From contig NZ_CALFYO010000032.1 in the NCBI RefSeq assembly GCF_937952055.1, forward strand, positions 196,651-260,650: 64,000 nucleotides of DNA. Reading direction: 5' to 3'. Made by a program: the position numbers and the translations under genes. Origin of the DNA: an uncultured Piscinibacter sp. (lineage in GTDB: Bacteria > Pseudomonadota > Gammaproteobacteria > Burkholderiales > Burkholderiaceae_C). The notes beneath the pieces were generated by a model, which saw only the letters and a program-made list of their open reading frames with translations, was not told the origin of the DNA and searched no databases. Positions 51,919-59,895 of the stretch are shown piece by piece (positions within the stretch are counted from its first letter, which is position 1; each line of letters begins with the position of its first letter).

Positions 51919-53435
51919 GGGACGAGACCGGGCGCATCACCGAGGCGCTGATGCGCGATGCGCTGCTCGGTGCCGGCACCTCGGTGTGGGAGTGGGAGGT
52001 GCCCAGCGACCGGCTTTCCAGCACCGACGCCAGCGCGGCGCTGCTCGGCTACGGTCCGGGCGAGATCACGATGTCGCAGCAGGCGTGGAACGCGCTGATC
52101 CATCCCGACGACCTGGCCGAGAACCACGCCGCCTACCTGCGCCATGCGCGCGGCGAGGTGCCGATCTACGAGCACGAGTACCGCGCGCACTGCAAGGACG
52201 GCTCGTGGCGCTGGATCTCCGAGCGAGGCCGGGTGGTCGAGCGCGACGCGCAGGGCGAGCCGCTGCGCGTGGTCGGTACGCTGTCCGACATCACGCAGCG
52301 CCGCGATGCGCAGCGCGAGGCACTGACGCTGAGCGATCGCCTGCGCCGCATCGTGCGCAACGTGCCGGGCATCGTCTACCAGTACCGCACCCTGCCCGAT
52401 GGCGGCGGTGAGTTTCCTTTCATCAGCGAGAGCTGCATCGAGCTGCTCGGGCTCGAGCCGCAGGCGTTCATCGAGAACCCCTCGCGCGCCATGCGCCTGA
52501 TCGAGCGCGCGGACCGCGAACGGGTGTTCGCCGGCGTCGCCGACGCGCTGCGCGCGATGCAGCGCTGGCGTTGCGAGTTCCGTCTCCATCTGGGCGATGG
52601 CCAGACGCGCTGGGTCCGCCTGCATGCCACCCCGCAGCGCGAGGCCGCCGGCAGCGTGCTGTGGCACGGCTACATCGAGGACATCACCGACACCCACGAC
52701 CTCGAACAGGCACGCGCCGACGCAGTGGCGGCGCAGGCCGCCAACCGCGCCAAGACCGACTTCCTCTCTCGCATGAGCCATGAGCTGCGCACGCCGCTGA
52801 ACGCGGTGCTCGGCTTTGCGCAACTGCTCGAGATGGACGTGCGCGAGCCGCTCACCGAGACGCAGCGCCGCCGCGTCGAGCTGATCCGCGAGGCCGGAGC
52901 GCACCTGTTGCAGATGATCGGCGAACTGCTCGACCTGACTCGCATCGAGTCCGGCCAGCTCGCCGTCACGCTTGCCGAGCTGCCGCTCGCGCCGCTGATC
53001 ATCGACTGTCTCGCGCTGGTGCGGCCGCAGGCGGATGCGGCAGGCATCGAGCTGGACTTCGACGGTGCCGGCGCCGCGGTGTCCGCGCGCGTGGACACCA
53101 CGCGGTTGCGCCAGGTGCTGCTCAACCTGCTGGGCAACGCGATCAAGTACAACCGCCGCGGCGGCCACGTCGGCATCGCGGTGCGCGGCGTCGATGGCGG
53201 CGCCGTGGTCATCGAGGTGCACGACTCCGGCATGGGCATCGCCGCCGAGGACATGGCCACGCTGTTCGAGCCTTTCCAGCGTGGTGCCCAGGCGACGAGC
53301 GCGATCGAAGGCGCCGGCATCGGCCTGGCGGTGACCAAGGCGCTGGTCGAACTGATGGGTGGCCGCATCGACGTGGCCAGCGCACCCGGCCGCGGGTCGA
53401 CCTTCAGCGTGACCTTGCGGGGCGCTGGGCGCTGA
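51915..53435 (+). CDS. soluble PAS-domain sensor histidine kinase
   Basis: A 506-residue kinase without membrane segments. Two PAS domains occupy about residues 15-128 and 145-260 (PAC ends GTLSDITQRR and GYIEDITD). HisKA has the phospho-acceptor His289 in SRMSHELRTPLNAVLG. The ATPase domain has NLLGNAIKYN, DSGMGIAAED and GAGIGLAVTKAL. No response regulator is adjacent, so it is an orphan, and the receiver-only protein at 35761-36708 is one candidate partner. The ATG overlaps the waaF stop (ATGA). Confidence 0.92.
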   Translation: MRDETGRITEALMRDALLGAGTSVWEWEVPSDRLSSTDASAALLGYGPGEITMSQQAWNALIHPDDLAENHAAYLRHARGEVPIYEHEYRAHCKDGSWRWISERGRVVERDAQGEPLRVVGTLSDITQRRDAQREALTLSDRLRRIVRNVPGIVYQYRTLPDGGGEFPFISESCIELLGLEPQAFIENPSRAMRLIERADRERVFAGVADALRAMQRWRCEFRLHLGDGQTRWVRLHATPQREAAGSVLWHGYIEDITDTHDLEQARADAVAAQAANRAKTDFLSRMSHELRTPLNAVLGFAQLLEMDVREPLTETQRRRVELIREAGAHLLQMIGELLDLTRIESGQLAVTLAELPLAPLIIDCLALVRPQADAAGIELDFDGAGAAVSARVDTTRLRQVLLNLLGNAIKYNRRGGHVGIAVRGVDGGAVVIEVHDSGMGIAAEDMATLFEPFQRGAQATSAIEGAGIGLAVTKALVELMGGRIDVASAPGRGSTFSVTLRGAGR

Positions 53436-53476
53436 CGCCGTCCCGGCGCCTGCCGACGGCCGACAGAGGCGCTCCG

Positions 53477-53482
53477 TACAAT
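53477..53482 (+). promoter_or_regulatory. -10-like element before purU
   Basis: TACAAT lies 23 nt before the purU ATG, in the 70-bp gap after the PAS kinase gene. The -35 is not clear. It is of the same TANAAT class as elements before the tRNA, ilvE and Hsp70-like genes. Confidence 0.35.
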
Positions 53483-53505
53483 GCCCGGACCTCAGGAACG
53501 CACCG

Positions 53506-54390
53506 ATGTCCAGCCGCAACCAATTCGTCCTCACCCTGTCCTGCCGCGATACCAAAGGCATCGTGCACGCCGTCTCCGGCCTGCTGTTCCAGGCCGGCTG
53601 CAACATCATCGATTCGCAGCAGTACGGCGACGTGCTCGCCAGCGACGCGACGGGCCTGTTCTTCCTGCGCGTGCATTTCGAGGCACCGCCGCACTTGGCC
53701 GACACGGCCAAGCTCGACCCGCTGTTCACCCACCTGCGCGAGCAGTTCGGCATGGACGCGAAGCTGCACTCGCTGGCACGCAAGCCGCGCGTGCTGCTGA
53801 TGGTCAGCAAGCACGGCCACTGCCTGAACGACCTGCTGTTCCGCTGGCGCTCCGGGCAGCTCGACGTCGAGATCCCGGCGATCGTCTCCAACCATCCGGA
53901 CTACGCCGATCTGGCGGCCAGCTACGGCATCCCCTTCCACCACCTGCCGCTGCCCACCGGCGCGGGCGCCGAAGCCAAGCGCGCGCAGGAGCAGCAGGTC
54001 GAGGCGCTGGTCGACCGGGAGCAGGTCGACTTGGTCGTGCTGGCGCGCTACATGCAGATCCTCAGCGCCGAGTTCTGCCAGTTCCTGCGCGGCCGCGCGA
54101 TCAACATCCACCACAGCTTCCTGCCCAGCTTCAAGGGTGCGAAGCCCTACTATCAGGCGCATGAGCGCGGCGTGAAGCTGATCGGCGCCACCGCGCACTA
54201 CGTCACCGCCGAACTCGACGAGGGCCCGATCATCGAGCAGGACGTCGAGCGCGTCGACCACACGCTCAGCCCCGAGGACTTCACCGCCGTCGGCCGAGAC
54301 GTCGAGTGCGTGGTGCTGGCCCGCGCGGTGCGCTGGCATGTCGAGCACCGCGTGCTGCTCAACGGCAGGAAGACCGTCGTGTTCCGCTGA
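53506..54390 (+). CDS. purU: formyltetrahydrofolate deformylase
   Basis: PurU hydrolyses 10-formyl-THF to THF and formate, balancing one-carbon pools and supplying formate for PurT. The 294-residue protein has an N-terminal ACT domain (LTLSCRDTKGIVHAVSG) and a formyltransferase-type catalytic domain with the Asn-His-Asp triad. The INIHHSFLPSFKGAKPY segment and Asp in ELDEGPIIEQDVERV are visible. An ATG at 53506 matches the family start. It lies 70 bp after the PAS kinase gene with its own -10-like site. Confidence 0.95.
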   Translation: MSSRNQFVLTLSCRDTKGIVHAVSGLLFQAGCNIIDSQQYGDVLASDATGLFFLRVHFEAPPHLADTAKLDPLFTHLREQFGMDAKLHSLARKPRVLLMVSKHGHCLNDLLFRWRSGQLDVEIPAIVSNHPDYADLAASYGIPFHHLPLPTGAGAEAKRAQEQQVEALVDREQVDLVVLARYMQILSAEFCQFLRGRAINIHHSFLPSFKGAKPYYQAHERGVKLIGATAHYVTAELDEGPIIEQDVERVDHTLSPEDFTAVGRDVECVVLARAVRWHVEHRVLLNGRKTVVFR

Positions 54391-54409
54391 GGCCGGACGG
54401 GAACAGAAG

Positions 54410-54853
54410 ATGCCGCGCGCCAAGCCGCCACCGCCGCCGTCGACGCCCGACGAGATCGAGCAGCAGTTCTACGAGGCGCTGCAGCGCGCCGACATCGAGG
54501 CGCTCATGGCCGTCTGGTCGGACGACGACGAGATCGTCTGCGTGCACCCGGGCGGGCCGCGGGCGGTCGGCGCCGCCGCGATCCGGGCCGCCTTCGAGGC
54601 CATCTTCGCCAACGGCGCCATTGCCGCGCGCGCGGAGAAGGTGCGCCGGCTGCAGGCCATGAACTGCGCGGTGCACAGCGTGCTCGAGCGCATCGAGATT
54701 CCCACCGACGAAGGGCCGCAGACGGCCTGGGTGGTGGCGACCAACGTCTATGTGAAGTCCGGCGCCGGCTGGGCGATGGCGGCGCACCACGCGAGCCCCG
54801 GCTCGCCGCGCGAGGTGCAGGACATCGCCGAAGCGGCGTCCACGCTGCACTGA
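54410..54853 (+). CDS. SnoaL/DUF4440-like NTF2-fold protein
   Basis: A 147-residue protein with an NTF2-like cone fold. EQQFYEALQRADIEALMAVWSDD begins the fold, CVHPGG follows, and WVVATNVYVKSGAGWAMAAHHAS lies near the end. Proteins of this group are often annotated as putative ketosteroid-isomerase-like or DUF4440 proteins without proven function. The ATG at 54410 begins after a short GAACAGAAG leader. It follows purU by 19 nt and precedes the YheT-like gene by 6 nt. Confidence 0.85.
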   Translation: MPRAKPPPPPSTPDEIEQQFYEALQRADIEALMAVWSDDDEIVCVHPGGPRAVGAAAIRAAFEAIFANGAIAARAEKVRRLQAMNCAVHSVLERIEIPTDEGPQTAWVVATNVYVKSGAGWAMAAHHASPGSPREVQDIAEAASTLH

Positions 54854-54859
54854 GCGGCG

Positions 54860-55825
54860 GTGAGGCTGTACCGAGCGCCGCGTTGGTTGCCCGGCGGCAA
54901 CGCGCAGACCATCTGGCCGGCGCTGTTCGGGCGGCGGCACCATGGGCCGAAGCTTGCATTCCGCCGCGAGCGCTGGGTCACACCGGACCACGACTTCGTC
55001 GACGCCGACTGGTTGGGCGAGGACCCGCGGGCCCCGCTGCTCGTGATGTTCCACGGCCTCGAAGGCTCGACGCGCAGTCACTATGCGCAGGCCTTCGCCG
55101 GCTGGGCGCGCCGCCATGGCTGGCGCTTCGTGATGCCGCACTTCCGCGGCTGCTCGGGGGAACTGAACCTGGCGCCTCGCGCCTACCACTCCGGCGACCA
55201 CGAGGAAATCGGCTGGATGCTCGCGCAGGCGAGAGCGCGACATGCCGGAGCGCTGGTGGCCGTGGGCGTGTCGCTCGGCGGCAATGCGCTGCTGCGCTGG
55301 GCCGAGGAGGCCGGCGAGACGGCCTCGGCCACCGTGAAGGCGGTCGCCGCGATCAGCTCGCCGATCGACCTCGCCGCCGGCGGCCACGCCATCGGGCGCG
55401 GCTTCAACCGGCTTGTCTACACGCGCATGTTCCTGCGCTCGATGAAGCCCAAGGCACTGGCGAAGCTGGCGCAGCACCCGGGCCTGTTCAGCCGCGAGAA
55501 GCTGCTCGCGGCGCGCGACCTCTACGAGTTCGACAACGTCTTCACCGCGCCGCTGCACGGCTTTGCCGGCACCGACGACTACTGGGCGCGCGGCTCGGCG
55601 AAGCCGCACCTGAGCCTGATCCGCATCCCGGCGCTGGTGCTCAACGCGCTGAACGATCCCTTCGTGCCCGGCGCCTGCCTGCCGCAAGGGCACGAGGTGG
55701 GTCGCCACGTCACGCTGTGGCAGCCACCGCACGGCGGCCATGTCGGTTTCCCGGGTGGCCGCTGGCCTGGCCACGTGATGACCCTGCCGGAGCAGGTGAT
55801 GGGCTGGATCACGCGCCAGCTTTGA
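54860..55825 (+). CDS. YheT-family alpha/beta hydrolase
   Basis: A 321-residue hydrolase of the YheT/ABHD1 group. The oxyanion region is MFHGLEGSTRSHYAQAFAGW, the FRGCSGELNLAPRAYHSGD motif is typical of the family, the nucleophile is in AVGVSLGGNALLRW (Ser near 134) and the catalytic His is in PPHGGHVGFPGG. It starts at GTG 54860. It probably acts on medium- or short-chain esters. The physiological substrate is unknown. Confidence 0.9.
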   Translation: MRLYRAPRWLPGGNAQTIWPALFGRRHHGPKLAFRRERWVTPDHDFVDADWLGEDPRAPLLVMFHGLEGSTRSHYAQAFAGWARRHGWRFVMPHFRGCSGELNLAPRAYHSGDHEEIGWMLAQARARHAGALVAVGVSLGGNALLRWAEEAGETASATVKAVAAISSPIDLAAGGHAIGRGFNRLVYTRMFLRSMKPKALAKLAQHPGLFSREKLLAARDLYEFDNVFTAPLHGFAGTDDYWARGSAKPHLSLIRIPALVLNALNDPFVPGACLPQGHEVGRHVTLWQPPHGGHVGFPGGRWPGHVMTLPEQVMGWITRQL

Positions 55826-55839
55826 CGCAGCATCGGCGC

Positions 55840-56373
55840 ATGGACGAGATCGTCAAGGCGGCGCTGAAGAAGTGGCCCAACGTGCCGCACTGCTGGGGCT
55901 GGCTCGCGCTGGACGCTCGCGGCGACTGGTACATGCGCGACGACCGCGTGCAGGCCGCCGGTCCCTTCCCGCGGGTCAAGGGCAGCCGCATCCTGCACGA
56001 CAAGCTGCGCGACTTCATCCACCGCAACTACCTGGTGGACGAGGCAGGCGCTTGGTACTTCCAGAACGGGCCGCAGCGCGTCTACGTCGAGCTGGAGGCC
56101 GCGCCGTTCGTGTGGCGGCTCTCGCCCGCCCCGGGCATGCCGCTCATCACCAGCCACACCGGGCAAGCGGCACGCTTCGACTCGGCGTGGCTCGACGAGC
56201 ACGGCCGGCTCTTCCTCGCCACCGACCTCGGCTTGGGGCTCGTGCACACCCTGGACATGGAGACCGCGGCCGACGCGGTGGAGCGCGGCCTCTGGGTACC
56301 GCAGCAGATCCGCTTCGCCGAACTGCCGGCACGCTTCGGTTTCCGGCTCAGCCCGGCCGGCGAGCGGTCATGA
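55840..56373 (+). CDS. DUF2946-like conserved hypothetical protein
   Basis: A 177-residue soluble protein starting MDEIVKAALKKWPNVPHCWGWLALDARGDW, a Burkholderiales-type conserved family that I associate with a DUF2946-like annotation, from memory and not verified. It is rich in aromatic residues, has no membrane segment and no catalytic motif I recognise. It starts 14 nt after the YheT stop. Its TGA stop runs directly into the A-tract of the bidirectional terminator at 56373-56397. Confidence 0.75.
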   Translation: MDEIVKAALKKWPNVPHCWGWLALDARGDWYMRDDRVQAAGPFPRVKGSRILHDKLRDFIHRNYLVDEAGAWYFQNGPQRVYVELEAAPFVWRLSPAPGMPLITSHTGQAARFDSAWLDEHGRLFLATDLGLGLVHTLDMETAADAVERGLWVPQQIRFAELPARFGFRLSPAGERS

Positions 56374-56397
56374 AAAAACCGGCCCGCGGGCCGGTTT
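56373..56397. terminator. bidirectional intrinsic terminator
   Basis: AAACCGGCCC and GGGCCGGTTT (56376-56397) form a near-perfect 10-bp stem. On the minus strand it is followed by a six-T run, ending the cytochrome c5 transcript. On the plus strand the stem ends in TTT, so it may also slow readthrough from the DUF2946-like gene. Confidence 0.88.
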
Positions 56398-56415
56398 CGT
56401 CGCAGGGCGCGAGAC

Positions 56416-56949
56416 CTACTTCGCGGCAGAGGCTGCCGCAGCCGGGGCCTTGGGCTCGTCGAACTTGGCGCCGCTCGCGTTGGCCATGTGCACCACGGCG
56501 CGGCCGATCTCCAGGTCGCTGAAGTCGCCGCCGCCTTGCGCGCCCATCGCTCCCTTGCCCTTCAGCGCCGAGCTCAGCAGCGCCTCGTAGCCGGTCTGGA
56601 TGCGCGGCGCCCAAGCCGCGGTGTCGCCGATCTTGGGTGCGCCGGCGGCGCCGGAGGCGTGACAGGCGCTGCACTGCGCGGCGTAGACCTGCTCGCCGGT
56701 CTTCAGCGTGGTCGCGTCGCTGGCGTCTTTCACCTCGATGCTGCCGATCGGCTGGATGCGGCGGGCCACGGCCTCGGCGCCCAGACCTTCGCTGCCGGCG
56801 GCCTGGCCGTGCTCGGTGGTCACGTACTTCACCAGGAGCACGATCGCGAGGATCGGGATGACGAACGAGAACACCACCGCCAGGATCAGCTGCTTGGGCG
56901 TCTTGATCGGGCCTTCGTGCGGGCCGTCTTGGTCGTGGGAGTCGCTCAT
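56416..56949 (-). CDS. membrane-anchored cytochrome c5-type protein
   Basis: A 177-residue monoheme cytochrome. An N-terminal uncleaved helix (about residues 19-41, LILAVVFSFVIPILAIVLLV) anchors it. The heme site CSACH is at 93-97 and a probable Met ligand lies in GKGAMGAQGG. The Ala/Pro tail resembles other betaproteobacterial cytochrome c5 proteins. It likely carries electrons between the bc1 complex and terminal oxidases or reductases at the periplasmic face. It has its own TATAAT promoter element and ends at a strong terminator. Confidence 0.92.
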   Translation of the reverse strand: MSDSHDQDGPHEGPIKTPKQLILAVVFSFVIPILAIVLLVKYVTTEHGQAAGSEGLGAEAVARRIQPIGSIEVKDASDATTLKTGEQVYAAQCSACHASGAAGAPKIGDTAAWAPRIQTGYEALLSSALKGKGAMGAQGGGDFSDLEIGRAVVHMANASGAKFDEPKAPAAAASAAK

Positions 56950-57025
56950 GAATTCCTCGGCTTCGGGTGCGCTGCGGGTGCGATGCTTCCCCGGAACACG
57001 CCCGGGAGAGCAAAAACCCGCAGAT

Positions 57026-57031
57026 TATAGG
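57026..57031 (-). promoter_or_regulatory. consensus -10 of the cytochrome c5 gene
   Basis: On the minus strand a perfect TATAAT lies 77 bp before the ATG at 56949. The -35 region at the expected spacing is GC-rich and weak. The CTATAATCTGCGGG context is AT-rich relative to its flanks. Confidence 0.6.
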
Positions 57032-57119
57032 GGTGCCCACGGGGCGCCTTCGCGCGCCCTTGCCGCAAGCGTCCCGGGTCGCAGGCAGAATCGGCGCTCC
57101 ATCGTAGGGGGAACCGCCC

Positions 57120-58616
57120 GTGCGTCCGTGTGACCTCGTCCTCGGCTTCGTGCTGTGCGCCGTGGGCCTGCCGGCCCTGGCTGCCGACGCCGGCCGGCTG
57201 GTGGTCGGCTCGAAGCGCTTCACCGAGTCCTACATCCTCGGCGAGATCGTCGCGCAGACGGCGGCGCCACATGTCGCCGCCGTCGAGCATCGACAGGGCC
57301 TGGGCAACACCGCCGTGGTCTTCGAGGCACTGAAGGCCGGTGCAATCGACGTCTACCCGGAGTACTTGGGCACCGTCGACGCCGAGATCCTCAAGCACCC
57401 CCGGCCGACCGACATTGCGACGATGAACCGCGAGCTGGCGCCGCTCGGTCTGGGCGTGGCGGTGCCCTTGGGGTTCCAGAACGGCTATGCCCTGGCGATG
57501 CGCGGGGAGCAGGCGGCGCGACTCGGCATCACCCGGCTGAGCGACCTCGCCACGCATGCGCAGCTGGTGTTCGGCCTGTCCCACGAATTCATCGGCCGCG
57601 CCGATGGCTGGCCCGGTCTCGCAGCGCGCTACCGGCTGCCGCAGCGGCCGACCGGCATCGAACATGGCATCGCCTACGAGGCGCTGGCCACACGGCGCAT
57701 CGACCTCACCGACATCTACTCGACCGACGCGAAGATCGCCGAGATGAAGCTGACGGTGCTCGACGACGACGCAGGCTACTTCCCGCGCTACGACGCTGTG
57801 CTGCTGTACCGCCTCGACCTCGCGCAGCGCGCCCCGGCCGCCTGGCGCGCCATCGCGGCGCTCGAAGGACGCATCGATGCCGCGAGGATGATCGCCATGA
57901 ACGGCGACGCGGAGCTGCGCGGCCGTCCGTTCATGGAAATCGCACGCGATTTCGTCGCGCCGCCGCGGGGCGAGGCGGCGGCAGGCCGCAGCGGCTGGCG
58001 CGAGCGGCTGTTCGCCGACGACCTCGGCCGGCTCACGCGCGAGCACCTCATGCTGGTGCTGGTCGCCGTCGGTGCCGCCGCGGCCATCGGCATTCCGCTC
58101 GGCGCGGCGGCGGCCGCACTGCCGCGTCTGGAACAGACGGTGATGGCACTGGTCGGCGTGCTGCAGACGGTGCCGTCGCTGGCGCTGTTCGCCATGCTGA
58201 TCCCGCTGCTCGGGCGCATCGGCACCGTGCCGGCACTGGTGGCGCTGGCGCTGTACGCGCTGCTGCCGATCGTGCGCAACACCACCACCGGTTTGGCGCA
58301 GGTGCCGCGCGGCTTGCGCGACGCCGGCACGGCGCTCGGCCTGAGCCCCTGGCAGCGGTGGTGCACGGTCGACCTGCCGCTGGCGGCGCCAGTGATCCTC
58401 GCCGGTCTCAAGACGGCGGCCGTCATCACGGTGGGCACGGCGACGATCGCCGCCTTCATCGGCGCCGGCGGCTACGGCGAGCGCATCGCCACCGGGCTGG
58501 CGCTGAACGACCACGCGACGCTGCTGGCCGGCGCGCTGCCCGCTGCGGCGATGGCGTTGGCGACGCAGGCGCTGTTCGAGGGCGCCGAACGCTGGTTGAA
58601 GCGTCGCCGGCGCTGA
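57120..58616 (+). CDS. fused substrate-binding protein/permease of an osmoprotectant (OpuC/YehZW-like) ABC importer
   Basis: A 498-residue fusion. It has a signal peptide (about residues 1-22), an OpuAC-type glycine-betaine/choline binding domain (VGSKRFTESYILGEIVAQ, VYPEYLGT, about 25-285) and a C-terminal permease with five or six helices (about 305-490). The EAA-like loop is ALGLSPWQRWCTVDLPLAAP. The start is GTG at 57120 after a GGGGGA tract. Binding-protein/permease fusions occur in this importer class. The required ATPase is not in the window on either side, so it must be elsewhere or shared. Confidence 0.88.
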   Translation: MRPCDLVLGFVLCAVGLPALAADAGRLVVGSKRFTESYILGEIVAQTAAPHVAAVEHRQGLGNTAVVFEALKAGAIDVYPEYLGTVDAEILKHPRPTDIATMNRELAPLGLGVAVPLGFQNGYALAMRGEQAARLGITRLSDLATHAQLVFGLSHEFIGRADGWPGLAARYRLPQRPTGIEHGIAYEALATRRIDLTDIYSTDAKIAEMKLTVLDDDAGYFPRYDAVLLYRLDLAQRAPAAWRAIAALEGRIDAARMIAMNGDAELRGRPFMEIARDFVAPPRGEAAAGRSGWRERLFADDLGRLTREHLMLVLVAVGAAAAIGIPLGAAAAALPRLEQTVMALVGVLQTVPSLALFAMLIPLLGRIGTVPALVALALYALLPIVRNTTTGLAQVPRGLRDAGTALGLSPWQRWCTVDLPLAAPVILAGLKTAAVITVGTATIAAFIGAGGYGERIATGLALNDHATLLAGALPAAAMALATQALFEGAERWLKRRRR

Positions 58617-58670
58617 GGCCTCCCGCGCCTCGCGGCGACGGGCCCCGCTTCGGGCGCAGGGCTTGGGCGG

Positions 58671-58676
58671 TAGAAT
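58671..58676 (+). promoter_or_regulatory. -10 element of the tRNA-Arg gene
   Basis: TAGAAT lies 14 nt upstream of the tRNA 5' end, placing initiation about seven bases before the mature tRNA. The -35 is not obvious. No other gene lies between it and the tRNA. Confidence 0.5.
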
Positions 58677-58689
58677 CCGCCCCTCGCGA

Positions 58690-58764
58690 GCGACCGTGGT
58701 GAAGTGGATATCATGCAGCCCTCCGAAGGCTACGTCGCAGGTTCGATTCCTGCCGGTCGCGCCA
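58690..58764 (+). tRNA. tRNA-Arg (anticodon CCG)
   Basis: The sequence folds as a 75-nt cloverleaf with encoded CCA. The acceptor stem is GCGACCG/CGGTCGC, the D stem GTGA/TCAT, the anticodon loop CTCCGAA (anticodon CCG, reading CGG), the T arm GCAGG-TTCGATT-CCTGC, with discriminator G. The outermost anticodon-stem pair (27-43) is a C-A mismatch. The 3' half overlaps, in antisense, the last codons of the LodB-like gene. Confidence 0.95.
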
Positions 58765-59890
58765 GGCTCGGCATGCGCGCCTGACGCCGGCGCCAGAACG
58801 GCGTCTCGAAGCGCCCCTCCATTCCGTACTGCTGTGCGCGCTCGACCAAGTAGCGCGAGCATTCCCCGTCGAGCGCCGATTCGTAGGCGGCCAGGACTTC
58901 GACAGAACATTGCGGCCGATCCAGGATCCCCGCGACGGCCTCGGCCGCCTGCGCCGCCTGGCGCAGCGCACGCAGCACGCCACTGCCCGACAGGGGGTCG
59001 ACCGCCAGCGCCGCATCGCCGACGGCGAGCCAGGGGCCATCTGCGGTCGATGCCTGCCGGCGGCGCAGCCGCTGGCTCTGCGCGACGTGGACCCGTGGCG
59101 CCGCCACTGCCCGCGCCCCGCTCAGTCGCCGTCGCGTCGCGTCGGCGCGCGCCAGTGCTGCGTGCCATGGCCCGGCACGCTGCAGCTGCTGCGCGGCGCA
59201 GCCGTCCGCGTCGGTCATCAGCATGGTGATCATCGAGCGCACAGCGCCGGGCGCCGGTAACGGCGCGGAGTACCACCAGCCCTCCGGCACGGCTTCGACG
59301 AGCAGGTGGTGCTGCTGCGCTTCCTCCACGTCCCGCCACGCCGCGGCGATGCCGACGAGCGGATCGAGCATCAGCCGGCATGCGCCCAGCTGCCTCGCGA
59401 CATGTGCGCTGCGTCCGCTGGCGTCGACCAGCACCTTCGCGCGCAGCGCTGTCGATCCGGCACGCAGCCACCAATGCCGGCCGTCATGCCGCCACTCGCG
59501 CGCCGCGGCGCCTTCGGCCAGGCAGGCTCCGGCGGCCGCGGCGGAATGCGCGAGCAGGCGGTCGAATGCCTCGCGGTCGACGTGCCAGCCGCAGCCCCAA
59601 GGGCTGAGCAGGTGCGACTGCGAACGCAGCTCGCCGTCGCCCCAGGCGCTGCTGGTGCCCCACGACGGCAGCGGGCCCAGCGCCAGGCAGGCGTCCCACA
59701 CGCCGAGCGCGCGCAGTTCGCCCTGCACGGGCGGCGACAGGGTCTCGCCGACGCGCGGCTGCTCGAAGCGGCTGCGTTCGAGCAGGGCCACGCGCCGGCC
59801 CTGCCGGGCCAGGCGCAGCGCCAGCGCGGCGCCGGCGGGGCCGGCACCGACGATGGCCACGTCGCAGCGCAGCGCTTCGGTGGCTGCCAT
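58730..59890 (-). CDS. LodB-like FAD-dependent oxidoreductase (putative CTQ maturation flavoprotein)
   Basis: A 386-residue flavoprotein with the dinucleotide-binding motif VAIVGAGPAGAALALRLARQG (about residues 11-31) and a late GDAALAVDPLSGSG motif typical of GR2-type flavoenzymes related to halogenases. It begins 5 nt after the LodA-like stop. In lod/gox operons a LodB-type flavoprotein is needed for cysteine-tryptophylquinone formation in LodA. The last ten codons and TAG stop (58730-58762) are antisense to the tRNA-Arg 3' half, giving the tail ARPAGIEPAT. The native end may be upstream. Confidence 0.82.
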   Translation of the reverse strand: MAATEALRCDVAIVGAGPAGAALALRLARQGRRVALLERSRFEQPRVGETLSPPVQGELRALGVWDACLALGPLPSWGTSSAWGDGELRSQSHLLSPWGCGWHVDREAFDRLLAHSAAAAGACLAEGAAAREWRHDGRHWWLRAGSTALRAKVLVDASGRSAHVARQLGACRLMLDPLVGIAAAWRDVEEAQQHHLLVEAVPEGWWYSAPLPAPGAVRSMITMLMTDADGCAAQQLQRAGPWHAALARADATRRRLSGARAVAAPRVHVAQSQRLRRRQASTADGPWLAVGDAALAVDPLSGSGVLRALRQAAQAAEAVAGILDRPQCSVEVLAAYESALDGECSRYLVERAQQYGMEGRFETPFWRRRQARMPSLARPAGIEPAT

Positions 59891-59895
59891 GGCGA

